Assembly (NCBI GenBank): GCA_916700875.1
Contig: CAKAKS010000032.1
Location: 20,327,629-20,391,628 of the forward strand
Direction of reading: 5' to 3'
DNA length: 64,000 nt
DNA from: Sebastes aleutianus
Taxonomy: Eukaryota; Chordata; Actinopteri; Perciformes; Sebastidae
The notes under the pieces are model-generated. The model was not told where the DNA came from. It did not search any database and saw nothing but the letters and a program-made list of their open reading frames with translations. Made by a program: the position numbers and the translations under genes. Numbering within the stretch: position 1 is the first letter of the stretch; the number at the start of each line of letters is the position of its first letter. Shown in pieces: positions 47,024 through 56,591 of the stretch.

Positions 47024-47705
47024 ATAATCTTATCTGCACCGTAGTGGATGTATCCCAGACTGTTGCAGCTACTGTATTGCAGCTGGGATCTCATGATTCT
47101 GCCATTTATTTATTTGGGAGCCATATATACTTGGGAGGAATGGCACAGGATTGTGAACTCAATCACAGCGCGAGGGGATGTCAGTGCACAGGGCGCTCCC
47201 CGTGAATCACACACTGAAAGGCTATCACCCAAACCTCCAAGGTCCACTGCCAACTCATCAGTCATCACGGACCAGACCAGGCCACAGACTGATCAGCCAT
47301 GCACCCGCTCTGGTCACTGGGGACACTCACAAACTCAGCACTCCTCCTTCCATCTCCCCTATATCCATACCAATATCCATACTCTCTGCTGAAACCATAG
47401 CATAACATATTCCAAGGTCTGAGTGTGACTTTGCCTCTCAAAATTCTGTCACTCTACCTAGATTGTGTATGAAGCCGAAGGCCACAGACGCTTGTTTTGT
47501 CACACTGGCTGCTCCTTCTAGATGGATTTTTCATACTTTTATTTATAGCTGTAATAATACAACATTACACAGTTGTTGTTGTTGTTGTTGTGTTGTATAT
47601 ATGCTGTTCTTTTTATGTTTTCTTTTATTTGCTTTTGACATAGTTTGATTCACTTTTGAGTGCAACATTTGAGTGCATACTTACTTGTATTAAAATAATT
47701 CTAAA
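47024..47705. other. Unique non-coding DNA with (GTT)n
   Basis: (TTG)n lies at 47573-47592. The overlapping frames at 47048-47405 on the plus strand show no recognised domain. Confidence 0.5.
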
Positions 47706-47709
47706 ACTA

Positions 47710-48358
47710 ATTAGTGGTGGAAACTACCAGAGGCCCCACGATATGAAATGATCACGATACTTAAGTCAGTATACGATTTTATTGCGATTTTAAACATTTT
47801 GCGAGTATTGCGATTAGCTATGTTGCGATATATTGCGATTTATGACCTTTTTTCATGTGTGTCAACATCTGTTTTATGTAATAAGATACAATTTTCACTC
47901 TGTTCATCTCAGTTTTCATTCACATATCTTTAGGTCAGATGTCAAGGAACCCCTTTGAAAATGGCCTTGCCAGTTTTTCCTTGTCAAAATTTTGCGTAAA
48001 TATAAAAATATTGACTATTGCTATAATATGTTTTGTGATACCATATTGATTCTCAAAAACACTTTCAATTTTTAATTAATATATTACATGCAAAAATGAA
48101 TGCACTCAATACTTTATTTCATTTGCAAATAAACATGCCCTCTCAAAGTAGTACTATGATGTTGGATGTTACGGGGACTGTGATAAAAAAGTAAACTTTT
48201 TTTACTCTGATTTTATACATATGGTGATGTGTTCTTTATACTATGACAGTTTTCTTAAAATTTGATTTAAAAAAATTGCAATATATCGCATTATATTGAA
48301 TCATAACCCCTGTATCACGATACATATCATTTCGCCAGATTCTTACCAATACACATGC
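47710..48358. mobile_element. Chimeric element: type d left end joined to type a right end
   Basis: The left TAGTGGTGG and CAGAGGCCCCACGATA match the left end of 36197-36682. From about 48000 on, the blocks GATACCATATTGATTCTC, TACATATGGTG and CGCCAGATTCTTACCAAT match the element at 7764-8431. The type a part lacks a core; the type d part ends within one. No 8-bp duplication is present, as expected if two elements were joined. Confidence 0.7.
47915..48000 (-). repeat. Shared core, copy 6 (shortened), DR1 with one change
   Basis: The DR1 reads AGGTCAGATGTCA (47932-47944), one mismatch from the consensus half-site. The copy breaks off at the point where the other family begins. Confidence 0.8.
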
Positions 48359-48429
48359 GTGAAATAATAGAATATATACTTGTTGCTATCCTTTCCCTTT
48401 ATTTTAAATAATAAAAAAAGACAGGAAGT

Positions 48430-48790
48430 ATTGTATATACCATGCTAGCATCCCCATGAGTTTCTAATACTCATAACACCGCAGATGGCTGAAAAATGGT
48501 AGTGTGCTAACATATAATATGTTATGACAGCATTAATCTCACAATACTGCAAAGGATAATTTGAATTCTGTCATTAGTTGTATGTCATAAAGTGCGGTAT
48601 TGGACAGGTGGAAATTTAGACCCGTGGGTGGCGCTACTGTAGATGAAAAGTCCCGAGATCACCAAAAGTCATTAAGATTCATCTTTGGGGGATCCTGAAT
48701 GTCGGCACCAACTTTCAGGGTAATCCATCCCGCTTGTCGAGATCTTGGACCAGCAGACTGATATTCCCCAGATACTGTAGCGAAAAACAC
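48430..48790 (+). mobile_element. Diverged teleost interspersed repeat fragment
   Basis: The block around GGTGGCGCTACTGTAGATGA and TCACCAAAAGTCATTAAGAT, followed by CAACTTTCAGGGTAATCCAT, resembles a repeat I recall from many fish genomes. The class is uncertain. A 82-codon minus-strand frame overlaps and is not considered real. Confidence 0.45.
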
Positions 48791-50149
48791 ACTGTATGTT
48801 TTAAACGGCGTTTGTCCGACATGATGTGGGCGGTGAGGTACGAAGGAAACATGTATAAATGAGCGACAAGAGCCGTGCGGGACATGAGGGATAATCCAAA
48901 TTTGCATGATTACATGGACAGATGAGTGATTTACCTGCGCTCGTGTCTGACAGCCATTCTAGATGAGTGGCATCTGATCCTGTATTCTTTAACTGTAGCT
49001 CCTGAACGCATCATATCCTGTAATTGATGTGTGACCGTGTGGAGGTGCAAGATACGGGGAATGATGTTTATCTAGGAAAATTTTACCACTGGGACACAGA
49101 TGCATTATGGGAAACGCAATGAGGTTTATCCGAGAAAACTTGTGATTCAAAACACTTTACTTTGGAAGTATTATCTGTCTAGTTCACTTGCTCTCTGGCT
49201 CATTCAAGCACTGCCCCCTTTGCACACCATACAGCACCTTTTTTCTCACATTTGGCACACTCATGCCTACCCTAAGCCACATTAGAAAACAGATATGACA
49301 ATTTCACACATATAGCGTTATCCTTTTTCCTCACTCCGATTCACCTGTGGCCAGGCAATCTTCCTCAAGTAAGCACAATAATAAGTAATTACCATAATGT
49401 TTGAATAAAAAAAGAAAAAACTTTGAATGGAAGCAGGAGTTGGGAGAGAGGGGGGGACGGAGGGGAGGAGAAATATTTGATTAATCTTCTTAACACGTTT
49501 CATGTGCAGATTCTTTGAGTTAATTTCAAGGACCATGCCTAAAGGAGATTACCTCCCCATGCTCCTGCACATTTGCTCATGAGTGATTTTGTTTATTCAT
49601 GTTTTATATTATAATGCTCCTCCTGCCGTCTGCAGCCACAGAACCAGCGGCAAAAATGCAATTTATTTCCCGCTCTGCACACGATGGAGACAGCTGATAA
49701 TGTCACCGGGAAATATGAAGACTGCTGGGACGGGACCAAACAGCCTACTATTTATGTATGGAATATAAATAAAATATTTTGTGTGGGTTCTTTTTAACCC
49801 GAACACACGCGCTCTCCCTCCAAAAAAAAAGTTGCTCCGGTTAGTGTAATTTCATTTAACACTGTGTGTGTGTGTGTGTTTCTGTGTATTATGATTTACA
49901 TATCTGTCATCTGTCAGTAGATCAGCCTGCATCTACAATAACATGGATCATTACGGAGAGTCATATAAAAGGTCAAAGATGCGTTCAAGTTCTCAGAGGT
50001 TGCAGATTATTCCTACCGCTCCATCGCCAATCACACTTATCATCAACAGCTTATGGTAAGCTCATCCCAGCCGGTGCATGCACCTCCCTCATATGAAAAC
50101 CCATCTACAGTATGTTGTCATGACATATATGACACGGCCCACTCATATT

Positions 50150-50420
50150 TCATCGGCGCGACTCCGTTATGAACATGCATCAAAGTCTCTTTCATCACCT
50201 CCTGCTAATATGGATTTATCTGCTCCGCCGGCGGTGATGGGACGGCTGACGTAACTGTTTACAGTGACTCCTTTGCTCCCTCCCCCGACGAGGACGGCGA
50301 TGATGATGACGACCGACGCTCCCTCTGCCCGGCGGACGGGCCCGGATGGCAGGATTTATGGCCCGCGGTGCCCATCCTCGGCACAAAACGCATTGTCTCC
50401 GGGTAGATCGCTCAGCCTGT
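50150..50420. promoter_or_regulatory. CpG-rich segment, possible small CpG island
   Basis: CpG dinucleotides are clearly denser than in neighbouring DNA (for example CGGCGCGACTCCG, CCGCCGGCGG, CGACGAGGACGGCGA). No first exon or TATA context can be named, so promoter activity is speculative. Confidence 0.35.
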
Positions 50421-50486
50421 CCTTGCTTTATTGATCTCGCGCCTCACAAGTTCACAACTTCCGCGTTCCTGGTGCATCGCTTGACA

Positions 50487-50657
50487 GGAGAGAGATTTAG
50501 TGGAGGGATGAGGTCAGATAGAGGAAGAGAGATGGAGAGGAAGAGGGAGGGCGAAGTGAAGGAGAGTGAGGGGGAAATAAAGAGGGGCTGTGAGAGAAAG
50601 GGATGAGAGAAGGAGAGGGGGAGTGATGTGGAAAGAGAGGGAGGAAGAAGGAGAGAG
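50487..50657 (+). repeat. Polypurine (GA-rich) tract
   Basis: About 170 bases are overwhelmingly A/G on the plus strand, with only scattered pyrimidines and no strict repeat unit. Such tracts can form triplex DNA. Confidence 0.85.
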
Positions 50658-50855
50658 CTACTTCCTCTGGGAGGATGCGGCTCTAGGCTAGCAGGTCAGA
50701 GAAGATTGATACTTGTGAGTGTGTGGAGGCCTGCAGAATTAGCCCCCGGTACAGTGGAAATCCACTGGTAAACACACCCAGCAGCTCTCAAAGGTGTTCC
50801 CATCAATCTCAGCACTCTCGTTTCGCGGTGAACAGTGTACACTCATATCTCTCTA

Positions 50856-51040
50856 AGTGTTTGACTCACTGAAGTGGTCAGTGAACGGCTGTACTGTAAA
50901 AACAAACTGACTTCAGCACTTGTTCCGTCATCTTTTCACCTGCTGATATCGCTTTTAGCTCTTTTAAACGCCACCCTGAGCTTCTTTGCAAAGTACAAGA
51001 TGTGTGCAAAGGTGTTGACAGGCATACACTGCACTCTAAG
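50856..51040 (+). repeat. Direct segmental repeat, copy 1
   Basis: AGTGTTTGACTCACTGAAGT through GGCATACACTGCACTCTAAG is repeated at 52172-52331 with about 95 percent identity apart from one gap. Copy 1 holds about 27 extra bases near 50937-50965 (CACCTGCTGATATCG region). Confidence 0.92.
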
Positions 51041-51229
51041 CCTCCGGACACACTGCCCGCGTGAGCAGTGCGTGACGGCTGTCTCGCTCAATTGCTGCGT
51101 GTCTCACCCGTGTGGTGTCCACACTGGCAGCGAGTATCTCCTGCTGCTGCTGGGCTGCTGATGCCAGCACTTTCTTTCTACATAGTTTGCCTTTCATAAT
51201 GGCCATTTCATTTCATTATAAATGTCACC
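51041..51229. other. Unique spacer between segmental repeat and Tc1 element
   Basis: No feature seen beyond CTGCTG repeats at about 51141-51163. Confidence 0.5.
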
Positions 51230-51687
51230 TACACCGATCGGTCATAACATTAGGTCAGCATGGACACCCTGACCGGTCTGCGGCTACGCAGCCCCATACG
51301 CAACAAACCGCGATGCACTATGTGTTCTGACACCTTTCTATCGGAACCAGCATTAACTTTTTCAGCAATTTGAGGAACAGTAGCTCTTCTATTGGATCGG
51401 ACAACACGGGCCAGCCTTCGCTCCCCACATGCATCGATGAACCTTGGGTCTGACCCTGTCACCGGTTCACCGGTTTTCCTTCCTTGGACCACTTTTGGTA
51501 GGTCCTGACCACTGCAGACCGGCTCACATCCTTACACTTGCCCATTTTTTCTGCTTCCAACACAAAGTTCAAAGTTCAAAATGTTCACTTGCAGTCTAAT
51601 ATATCCCACCCACTGCCATGTGCCATTGTAATGAGATAATCAATGTTATTCACTTCACCTCTCTTAATGTTATGGCTGATCGGTATA
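51230..51687 (-). mobile_element. Internally deleted Tc1/mariner element
   Basis: TA at 51230-51231 and 51686-51687 bound inverted repeats containing CCGATC(G/A)G(T/C)CATAACATTA. The length is only 458 bp, against roughly 1.3-1.6 kb for complete Tc1-like elements. The 5' leader and N-terminal transposase coding part remain; then the sequence jumps from the middle of the transposase to the opposite inverted repeat, and a shorter deletion lies near the start. It cannot encode transposase. Confidence 0.88.
51250..51545 (-). pseudogene. Tc1-like transposase N-terminal remnant
   Basis: The full protein would bind the element's inverted repeats through N-terminal helix-turn-helix domains and cut DNA with a C-terminal DDE domain in the nucleus. 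Here only part of the DNA-binding region remains. The open stretch (about 51250-51440) encodes ERRLARVVRSNRRAT, then AEKVNAGSDRKVSEH and LLRMGLRSRRPVRV, typical of the second helix-turn-helix of Tc1-like transposases. A likely start ATG is at 51545, but that frame (with KWSKEGKPVNR) differs from the downstream frame, so a frameshift lies around 51440-51470. Part of the first helix-turn-helix region and the whole catalytic domain are missing. Family assignment comes from my knowledge of the family. A dead remnant, not a gene. Confidence 0.9.
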
Positions 51688-52171
51688 TATTTATTTTAGA
51701 CAGAAAAAGTTTAAGAAGCGAGTGCTCATTTATAAATAATAGTAATAATCCATGATTAAAATTCTGTGCTTTATTCATTCATGGAGCCCTGCAAGTCACT
51801 GCATTTTATACAACACTGTCCTGCAAATATTTCAGAATAAAAGCCTCATGTTGACAATTAAGGAATTCTGTCCACAGAAAAAACGCTAGAGCGCTTTTTT
51901 TTCATGTCTGTGACATATTCTACAGATACATACATTGAAACGGTACTAATGTTGCTGGTGTGATGGCAATATACTGTCAAAAGAACACTTTCACTGTCCG
52001 TTGTTGCTGTGAACCGCGCGGCTCGCGGTAAAAATAGACAAGAACGCAAATCTGTGCTGCTCACGTGGGCTGTGTGGCTGTTCTATCCTGTTAACATGGA
52101 CGGCAAAATAAAAAACAACAGGTTCCGCAGTCGCCACGCGCTGCTGACGTTGCCAGTGTGGCCCGGGGCTC
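51688..52171. other. Unique spacer after the Tc1 element
   Basis: No gene or repeat recognised. CpG-richer near 52010-52165. Confidence 0.5.
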
Positions 52172-52331
52172 AGTGTTTGACTCACTGAAGTGGCCAGTGA
52201 ACGGCTGTACAGTAAAAACAAACTGACCTCAGCACTTGTTCCGTCATCCTTTCTTAAACGCCACCCTGAGCTTCCATTGCAAAGTACAAGATGTGTGCAA
52301 ACGTGTTGACAGGCATACACTGGGCTCTAAG
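52172..52331 (+). repeat. Direct segmental repeat, copy 2
   Basis: Partner of 50856-51040, about 1.3 kb downstream in the same orientation. It lacks the 27-base block of copy 1 and has a one-base insertion (CTTCCATTG against CTTCTTTG). Confidence 0.92.
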
Positions 52332-54460
52332 GTGACATACAGTATGATCCAACTATTCATCTCCTTGTGATCCTTTTGGTTGTTTCAAATCCCCTTCCAG
52401 ACATGACTTTGAATGACCTCCTCTCGTCTCTTCTCTTTTTGAGAGCTTTGGCCTTTTTCCCCCCCAGAGTCCACAAGATTACATTAGAGACAGCGACTCT
52501 GTACTGTTCACAAAGCCCACGGGGAGTGTGAAAAAGGCAAGGGAGGGAACTTACACAAGGCTGGGCCAAACTCACACCCCAGCAGCCCTGAGGGAGGACA
52601 AAGCCACAGCTCTGTGATGTTTATGTCAACCCTTGTGCAGCCTAATTGGCTTGGCAATCATGGAATATGAACTGTTTGTGCATGTGTGTGTCAGCGGGTC
52701 GGTGGGTGGGTCATTATGTTTAGGTTGAGTATTTTCTGTGTATTTATATAATGCACTGTACGTTTGCTCTCTGTGTGTGTACACTATTCATTGTTAATGA
52801 CTTGCCTGGTGTCGGGACATTCATTAGCGGTGCATGAGGAGCCGGCGTAACCTCTTATCTTTTGAACTCAGACACTGCGATAAGGATTTCAGAATGACTA
52901 GAGATCAGAGTGCAACTCCATTCAATTACTTCTCCGCCATTTGAAAAAGCAGACAGACTTCCAAGTGGAGCCGGAGAGCCTGACATGCGAATGCTAGAAA
53001 GTAAAGTTAGGGATATCTTATTGAAGTAGCGAACAGGAAAATAAAATGAAATGCGGCTCGTGTGCCGTGCCGTCAGCACAGAGAGCCTTTGATAATCCGA
53101 CTTTTTCTACTTTTACAGAAGTCGGTGTACACACGGAGCAGCACACATGGGAGAGCAGCGTGATCCAAAAATGAAATGGGTCATCAAATTACCCCTGTGA
53201 TTGTGTGTACCTGCCCAATTATGATTGATCTTTGCAAGAGAAAACAAAGTGGTGTGTTTTATTTGCATGTTAAAGGGTGCTCTCTTTCTCTCTGTCTCTC
53301 TCTCTCCCAGCACCATAATTATCTCAAATGCGAAATGCTATTTAGGTATTCATAATTTATTTCGGTGTGGGGAGGACACAATAGACAAGCGCGCAACGCT
53401 CTGCCAAGCCCCAGATTTTTTTTTTTTTTTTAGTTAATTGAAAATCTCATTTGCATGAGGAGAAAATCAAACACTCATTTCCATACATGAGATTATAAAA
53501 AGATAACTGCTAGTGTTTGTTGTTCCATATTTGATCTGAGCATTTCAACCTAATTGCTAAATGCTGCAAATAGGGCTGGAGTGTAACCTCCAAACTAATG
53601 TTCACAAGGCGACTGGATGTTGTGTTTCGGTTCAAATACCTCGCTGTGTTTCTCTATCTGCGCTTTTCCAAAGTTTGTGTGTGCAATCGGGCGAATCTGT
53701 GTTTATGTCGGAGCCCCCGTGATTCCATATCAGAAACACAGAAAATGCATAGCTGCATAGCTGGGTGTCTGCCAACTTCATAAACAGCAAAGGCAGCCCA
53801 GCTGGATGTGGTGCAGGGAGGCACATGCATAGAGCGGACTGCAGCAGTCAGAGCCAGTGATCTTCTATGATTTGTGTGTGAGAGATCAGAGGTGTCCTGT
53901 TTCACCCCTTACAAACAACCCCATGTATTCTAACTCTCTCTCTTCTTCTCTCTCACTCACACACACACACATACACAAACACAACCCTGTCTATTCCAGG
54001 CGGACACCATTACAGACCCGGCCTCAGCCTCTGTTCCCTACTTGAAGCTCATTAATGCAGCCTCCGACATGGGCGGACACCAGGAGATTTCCAACCCCTC
54101 CCCTCCTCTTCCTCCCTCCATCCCTCCCTCCCTTCCCTTTCTTCCTTTACCCCCAAAAAAACATGATTAATGGGATTTATTTTGCGGTCTCAACCCCACG
54201 TAAAACTGGCCTGAGCGTTGCCGGGCACGACTTAGTGCAGCGCTGACACATTTTGTGTCACACATTATGAATCTGTGGGGGTGGGGGTAATAATTTAGGA
54301 TGAGACCATAACCGGAGAAGTAAGCTGTCGTCCAATGAGGGCTTTTTCTAAATATGGCCTGTGGGGATTTGTTGTTGATGTAGCATGTTGCACAATAACT
54401 CCGAGACTTTGTGGGAAAGTTCTTATGTTATATCTGATTCATTTTGTTTGTCTACGCATG
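52332..54460. other. Unique non-coding DNA with microsatellites
   Basis: No gene recognised. Contents are (TG)n near 52682-52692, CT-rich at 53281-53310, a poly-T run at 53417-53431, (CA)n at 53955-53983 and a CCTC-rich tract at 54095-54150. Confidence 0.5.
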
Positions 54461-55264
54461 TTAAACCTGCAGTGGGCCGACTGTTTTTGGCATCATTGAG
54501 CAAAAATCCATAATAACCTTTCAGCGTATTGTAATTCAAGTACTCTTAGAGAAAACTAGACTTCTGCACCTCCTCATGGCTCTGTTTTCAGGCTATAAAA
54601 AAATCTAGAGACTTTGGCCAATCACAGGTCATTTCAGAGAGAGAGCGTTCCTATTGGCTGTTCATTCAACAGAGGCAGCTGTCAATCACTCGTGAACTCC
54701 GATCAAACGGTCAAACTAAACAGCGCTGATCAAATATGAATCAATATTCTGTTTTTCTAATGCCTATTTCTCGCATAAAATGATTTCAGAAACATCTTGT
54801 AGTGTATCCGTTTAGCTGTAAAATGAGAAAGTGTGCTCCGACTGGTGGGCGGTGCTTGGTATTTCCTCAACTGATCTCAACATGGCTGCTGGGTCACAAA
54901 CTTTCTCATTTTACAGCTAAACAGTACACTACAAGATGTTTCTGAAAACATTTGAGGCAAGAAATAGGCATTACAGTAACAGAATATTGATTCATATTTG
55001 ATCAGCGCTGCCTAGTTTGACCGTTTGATCGGAGTTTGCGAGAGATTGACATCTGCTCAGAGACGGCAATGCTCCAGCTCGGCTGTGATTGGTTGTTTTC
55101 CTCCGGTCTGTGAAATCTTGCAGATGCCGTTAGGAGCACCAGAGGACACAGAGGCACATGATTTTACCTCTCTCATGCACTACTGTCAGGATAAAGTGAC
55201 TGGTTTATAAAAAAAAACTTTTTTTTAATCATATTTGCTCCAATTCTACCTAATACTGCTTTAA
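54461..55264. mobile_element. TTAA-bounded long fold-back element
   Basis: It is bounded by TTAA at 54461-54464 and 55261-55264. Ends read inward are ACCTGCAGTGGGC and AGCAGTATTAGG. Arms of about 300 bp (54530-54835 and 54895-55200) are imperfect inverse copies, for example TTTAGCTGTAAAATGAGAAA against TTTCTCATTTTACAGCTAAA and GATCAAATATGAATCAATAT against ATATTGATTCATATTTGATC. The loop is about 60 bp (54836-54894). I recall this as a common fish repeat. No coding content. Confidence 0.85.
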
Positions 55265-56095
55265 ATGCTCTTTTTCTCCTCCATACAATGAATCTCTCTT
55301 TATAGTTTTGAATTTATTCCTGCCTGGCATGCTAGTTAGCGCCTATTGAGTGTCTCACTATAACCTCAAAAGTCACGCAGGAAGTTGTAAACATTCAGGT
55401 CTTTGCTGCTAATGATTAGGTTGAACCTCTTCATGTTACTTACAGAGGATACAGCAACCCAAAGCCTGTGGTTTTCTCACACAGGTGATGATGAGGTGAT
55501 AAGGGCTATGTTGTTTATTTTCCCCTGCTGAGTTGAATAATGTAGCTGGGATGCGTACGGATTCATACTGTTTTTTTTCAAAGCTAAATCCCAGCATGAA
55601 TGACTTGATTCGTAAACACATCTGCATTGACTGCACACGCGCCGTACACAAGCCAGGATGTGACGACCTCTATTCAATAGCTGGGAAAGGACAACTGTCA
55701 AATTAAATGACATAAGGTATATTTTATTTCTCAGCGCGTCTGACCTAAGCATTTTGCCTCAGAAATATGTGCTATGTATTTTCATCTGGTGCTCCGGCGC
55801 AGGTAATTGAAAAGCATTGCTCAGTGTAGCGTATGCACTCAGACATGCGATGAGGCCACCATTACGGTTCAGCGTGGCCTGGAGGGATGAGGGGATGGAG
55901 GGATGGAAGGGCTGCGTGCCATGATAGAAATTTTAGATTAACTGGGACCCTCACACTCCTCTCAATGTCAATGGGTAAACTGGAGATACATGTATTTGTG
56001 GCATGGCAAAACCACGGATATACTGGGTTTTAATGGCCAAATGCAGTACTTTTAATTAATAGTGTTATTTTTAGAAATATTATTGTTATTATAGG
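55265..56095. other. Unique non-coding DNA
   Basis: No gene or repeat end recognised. The overlapping minus-strand frames 55436-55752 show no domain. Confidence 0.5.
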
Positions 56096-56591
56096 TTAAA
56101 GAGGACCTATTATTCTTCTTTTCAGTTGCATGCTTGTTTTATGGGTTTTTACTAGAACATGTTTACATGCTTTAATGTTAAAAAAATGCTTCACTTTTCT
56201 CATATCAGCTGTGCTGCAGCACCTCTTTTCACCCTCTGACTGAAATGCTCTGTTTGAGCTCCTGCCCCCCCTCCTGATTGGTCAGCTGGCCCAGTCTGTT
56301 TTGATTGGGCAACAAAACCAAACTTTTCGGACTCTGCTCCAGCTTCACTCTAAATAGCTTTGTTTGAGGGCATGTCAAACTAGCCGCTATGTAGGTATTA
56401 TGCAAATGTGTCACTTAGTGACATCACCATGTTACGGAAGAAAAGGCAGGACTTTAAGCAACGCGTCGAGTAACCCCTTTGGGGTTGACTTTAGGCTTTG
56501 TAACTTTGCAGACCTTTTACATGCACAAAAAAACTATATAACACACTAAAGGAAAGGGGAAAAGCACAAAAGCATAATAGGTCCCCTTCAA
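56096..56591. mobile_element. TTAA-type non-autonomous element
   Basis: It starts at TTAA (56096-56099) followed by AGAGGACCTATTATTCTT; the right end, read inward, is GGGGACCTATTATGCTTTTG next to a decayed TTGAA. The length is 496 bp. It matches a teleost repeat I recall with GACCTATTATGC ends. No transposase. Confidence 0.85.

Larger units (their letters stand above)
48791..50855. other. Unique non-coding DNA with CpG-rich and polypurine segments
   Basis: Contents are (TG)n at 49864-49880, a CpG-rich patch at about 50150-50420 and a polypurine tract at 50487-50657. No gene is recognised; the frame at 50346-50606 ends in Glu/Arg-rich low complexity from the purine tract. Confidence 0.5.
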
